From an uncultured cyanobacterium (GTDB lineage: Bacteria > Cyanobacteriota > Cyanobacteriia > CACIAM-69d), in assembly GCA_937883785.1 (NCBI GenBank), contig CALGDE010000113.1:1-43284 (forward strand): a DNA stretch of 43,284 nucleotides. Direction: 5' to 3'. The notes beneath the pieces were generated by a model, which saw nothing but the letters and a program-made list of their open reading frames with translations, was not told the DNA's origin and ran no database searches. How positions within the stretch are numbered: position 1 is the first letter of the stretch; the number at the start of each line of letters is the position of its first letter. Shown in pieces: positions 41,561 to 43,284 of this stretch. Position numbers and translations under genes: made by a program.

Positions 41561-41938
41561 AGAAACTGGGGAAAACGATAGAGAAGACGCAAAGGTGACA
41601 AAGCGGCAGAGAAGGCAACTGTAGAAATTTCATCGTCCGCAACCGCGCCTTTACCTCCTATTGAGCTTGATTTATTGAACCATTGGGCTTGATCCACTGG
41701 AGCCTTAACAGCGCTGCGGATACCATTTAAAGTAATCGGGCATCGCCTTGAAAGATAAAGCGCCATAATTAAGCGTCATAAGTACCAGCTAAGTAACCAG
41801 CTAAGTAGATCCAGCAGCTTTTAAGCGCCCCTTAAAGCATCTAAGCGGGATTTAAATAGACAGAAGCGCAATAGCGACGCCATTTATCGACAACAAATGA
41901 TCAAGATAACTGCCCACAAACTACCTGGACTCTAACCT
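41561..41938. other. Intergenic region with tandem repeat and a possible decayed element
   Basis: 378 bp without a credible gene. GTACCAGCTAA / GTAACCAGCTAA / GTAGATCCAGC repeats lie near 41782-41817. The stretch from 41757 (AAAGCGCCATAATTAAGCG) to about 41915 resembles the MITE-like family weakly at both ends and is not called as a copy. Confidence 0.4.
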
Positions 41939-42358
41939 ATGACTATGAAACGCCATCTCGCTTTGGGAGGACTGTTTGCCGCCGCCGCTGCAATTGTTGG
42001 CGGTTTTGCTGCCCCGGCGATCGCTGATTGGGACAATCCTCAGCCAGAAAACGACACCGTCCGTATTCGCTTTCAAAACGATTACAGCCGAAGCATTTAT
42101 TCGTTGGCAATTTCCCCTCGCCGCCTTGATGATTGGCAGGATTTGCTGGGGTCAGACATCGTTAAAAGCCGTGACTCCATCGACCTGGAGCTAAACTACA
42201 CCGAACTGCGTAACCGAGGCTGTGAATACCGCATTCGCGCCGTGTACTCTGACGGCAGCACGGCTCTCCTGGAAGATCCGCCGTACAATCTGTGCAGAAT
42301 ACGCCATGTGAAATTTGGCGCCCGCCCTTCCGCCAATCCTTACAGACCTGAAGGTTAG
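41939..42358 (+). CDS. Small secreted protein of unknown function
   Basis: 139 residues. Signal peptide at residues 1-29 (LGGLFAAAAAIVGGFAAPAIA-DW), then a compact domain: VRIRFQNDYSRSIYSLAISPRRLDDWQDLLGSD, SIDLELNY, two cysteines (GCEYRIRAVYSDGS and NLCRIRHVKF) that may form a disulfide. I recall a widespread family of small exported proteins with the same layout (I-L-ISP-W-DLLG, C-Y-RAV-DG, NLC) without known function. Ends with a proline-rich tail. A strong terminator follows at 42388. Confidence 0.7.
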   Translation: MTMKRHLALGGLFAAAAAIVGGFAAPAIADWDNPQPENDTVRIRFQNDYSRSIYSLAISPRRLDDWQDLLGSDIVKSRDSIDLELNYTELRNRGCEYRIRAVYSDGSTALLEDPPYNLCRIRHVKFGARPSANPYRPEG

Positions 42359-42387
42359 CCTTCAATTTCCCCTGAAAATCTGCTTGT

Positions 42388-42431
42388 AATCCCGGAAGCC
42401 AGAGTCGCCTCAACCGCTTCTGGGATTTTTT
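42388..42431 (+). terminator. Intrinsic terminator after the secreted protein gene
   Basis: AATCCCGGAAGC, 16-nt loop, GCTTCTGGGATT with one G-T wobble, then a run of Ts. It is 30 bp after the stop codon. A 12-bp stem with a clear U tract. Confidence 0.85.
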
Positions 42432-42640
42432 GTATCTCGAGCTACAAACCGCGAAGCCAGTTGTCATGGGGCGTGGACCTTGCACCCGTGATTTGAATCA
42501 CAATGAGTCGTCTATTGAATCACTTTCCAACAACTTATTGGTCACCATTTACAACACCATTGATCACCCTCAGAATTTACTTCGATCGTAATTAAATTAG
42601 TCTGCGATCGCTGTTTTAGGATGTGGATTCGTAGATACTA

Positions 42641-42686
42641 TTTATGTCGAGAGAAGCGTCTTGATTATTTGGTTTCGCGACATAAA
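42641..42686 (+). promoter_or_regulatory. Leader hairpin of the 68-aa protein gene
   Basis: TTTATGTCG (42641-42649) pairs with CGACATAAA (42678-42686), and inner GAAGC can pair with GTTTC. The ribosome site AGGAG begins 15 nt after the hairpin and 11 nt before the ATG. Could be a leader structure or an operator. The rest of 42432-42640 shows nothing I can name. Confidence 0.5.
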
Positions 42687-42711
42687 AACCGGCAACTTTT
42701 AGGAGAAAACA

Positions 42712-42918
42712 ATGGCATTCCAATTTGATTTATCATCTGTCGACGGAAATAACGTTGGAGAGATTTTTTCGGAAGTTTGGGACTCTGGAAAGATCACTGA
42801 GCATGAACGCATGGAACTGCGTTCGGCTCTACTCAATGGTGATTTGAGCTCTGACGACCATGCTGCCATTGACCGCCTAGTACACGCTGTAAAGCGCGGT
42901 TGGCTTAGCTTAGGCTAG
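42712..42918 (+). CDS. Small helical protein of unknown function (68 aa)
   Basis: Preceded by a clear ribosome site (AGGAG, 6 nt spacing). The protein reads as two helix pairs: VWDSGKITEHERMELRSALLNG and LSSDDHAAIDRLVHAVKRGWLSLG. I recall many small cyanobacterial proteins with this pattern (start GKI, LR-ALL, IDRL, RG-L), often in several copies per genome and without known function; from memory only. Similar to the C-terminal half of the protein at 15180-15512. No gene is visible from 42919 to the window end at 43284, which is AT-rich. Confidence 0.75.
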   Translation: MAFQFDLSSVDGNNVGEIFSEVWDSGKITEHERMELRSALLNGDLSSDDHAAIDRLVHAVKRGWLSLG

Positions 42919-43284
42919 AGTTCCTTGCGAATGTCGTAAAGGATCTCGACAGCAAACCTGGTTCCAACTCGAGCTCAAATTCAAACAATTCTTTATTATT
43001 TCTTCATAAAGTTACAACACATTAAATCACTCTCAGGCATTGCTACTTGCATTAAAAAAAATTGAAAAATCACTTTTTTGGTGCCTGCTAAATAATTAAA
43101 AAATGTTAAATCATCCAGAAGATAGACGCTACTCAAATTTCAAGTCAATCAATTAGCCGATCAAAAAGAAGTAATCAGCTTGCTCCAACTCATAAGCCGC
43201 TGCAAACGAGTGTGAATAAGCCTGGTTTTATTCTTCGGGCGTTGCAGGATTGAGAGATGATGGGAAGTGATCAGCCATCGAATC

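Noticed and set aside
41755-41915. Possible sixth copy of the MITE-like family
   Set aside because: Only fragments of both ends resemble the family (AAAGCGCCATAATTAAGCG; GATAACTGCCCAC); the right end lacks a flanking TA in place. Too weak to list.

Overview
The window is chromosomal DNA from a cyanobacterium. The HIP1 octamer GCGATCGC occurs dozens of times, and there is a Ycf23/DUF561 homologue, cyanobacterial-type FtsQ and FtsZ, and a set of small membrane or TPR proteins typical of that phylum. GC content looks moderate (about 50%, by eye). I could not place it to genus. I see no rRNA, tRNA, CRISPR array, prophage or intact transposase gene.

Layout. 1-6.3 kb (all minus): a lipoprotein sugar dehydrogenase of the PQQ/GSDH fold, an HXXEE membrane protein, a PhnD-like (putative selenate) binding lipoprotein, a DUF3616 protein and a two-cassette ABC-F ATPase. 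6.3-14.6 kb: two small coiled-coil/membrane proteins, a Slt-type lytic transglycosylase, cobalamin adenosyltransferase, a membrane protein, HrcA, a TPR protein, MoaD and 5-formyl-THF cyclo-ligase. 14.6-17 kb is gene-poor: decayed repeats, a small ORF with a good ribosome site, and a probable ribbon-helix-helix protein. 17-20.5 kb: a GGDEF-EAL protein and a fused double PhnE-type permease. 20.9-25.4 kb: Ycf23, glutathione-dependent formaldehyde dehydrogenase, and a pair made of a STAND-like P-loop ATPase and a short orphan domain protein. 25.4-29.6 kb: a strongly structured, terminator-ended region, then ftsQ, ftsZ and thiD. 29.7-34.8 kb: a TIGR04283-like glycosyltransferase, an EamA transporter, a GNAT, an SDR and an M23 peptidase. 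35.2-43.3 kb: flavin reductase plus RecJ, two L,D-transpeptidases, rplU-rpmA, S-formylglutathione hydrolase, a small secreted protein and a small SD-led protein.

Functional links. Cell division and envelope: ftsQ, ftsZ, Slt, M23 and two L,D-transpeptidases. Formaldehyde detoxification: adhC/frmA and fghA, about 18 kb apart. Oxyanion or phosphonate-type uptake: binding protein and permease about 16 kb apart, with no ATPase in the window.

Non-coding content is the unusual part. (1) A family of about 122-177 bp elements with inverted-repeat ends flanked by TA, present in five recognisable copies; two supply stop codons to genes. (2) Short tandem duplications (8-18 bp) that repeatedly span or touch stop codons. 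(3) A three-way-junction-like RNA candidate with an intrinsic terminator upstream of ftsQ. (4) Several long hairpins and one dispersed repeat of about 33 bp. All of these come from reading the sequence by eye and none has been checked by computation.
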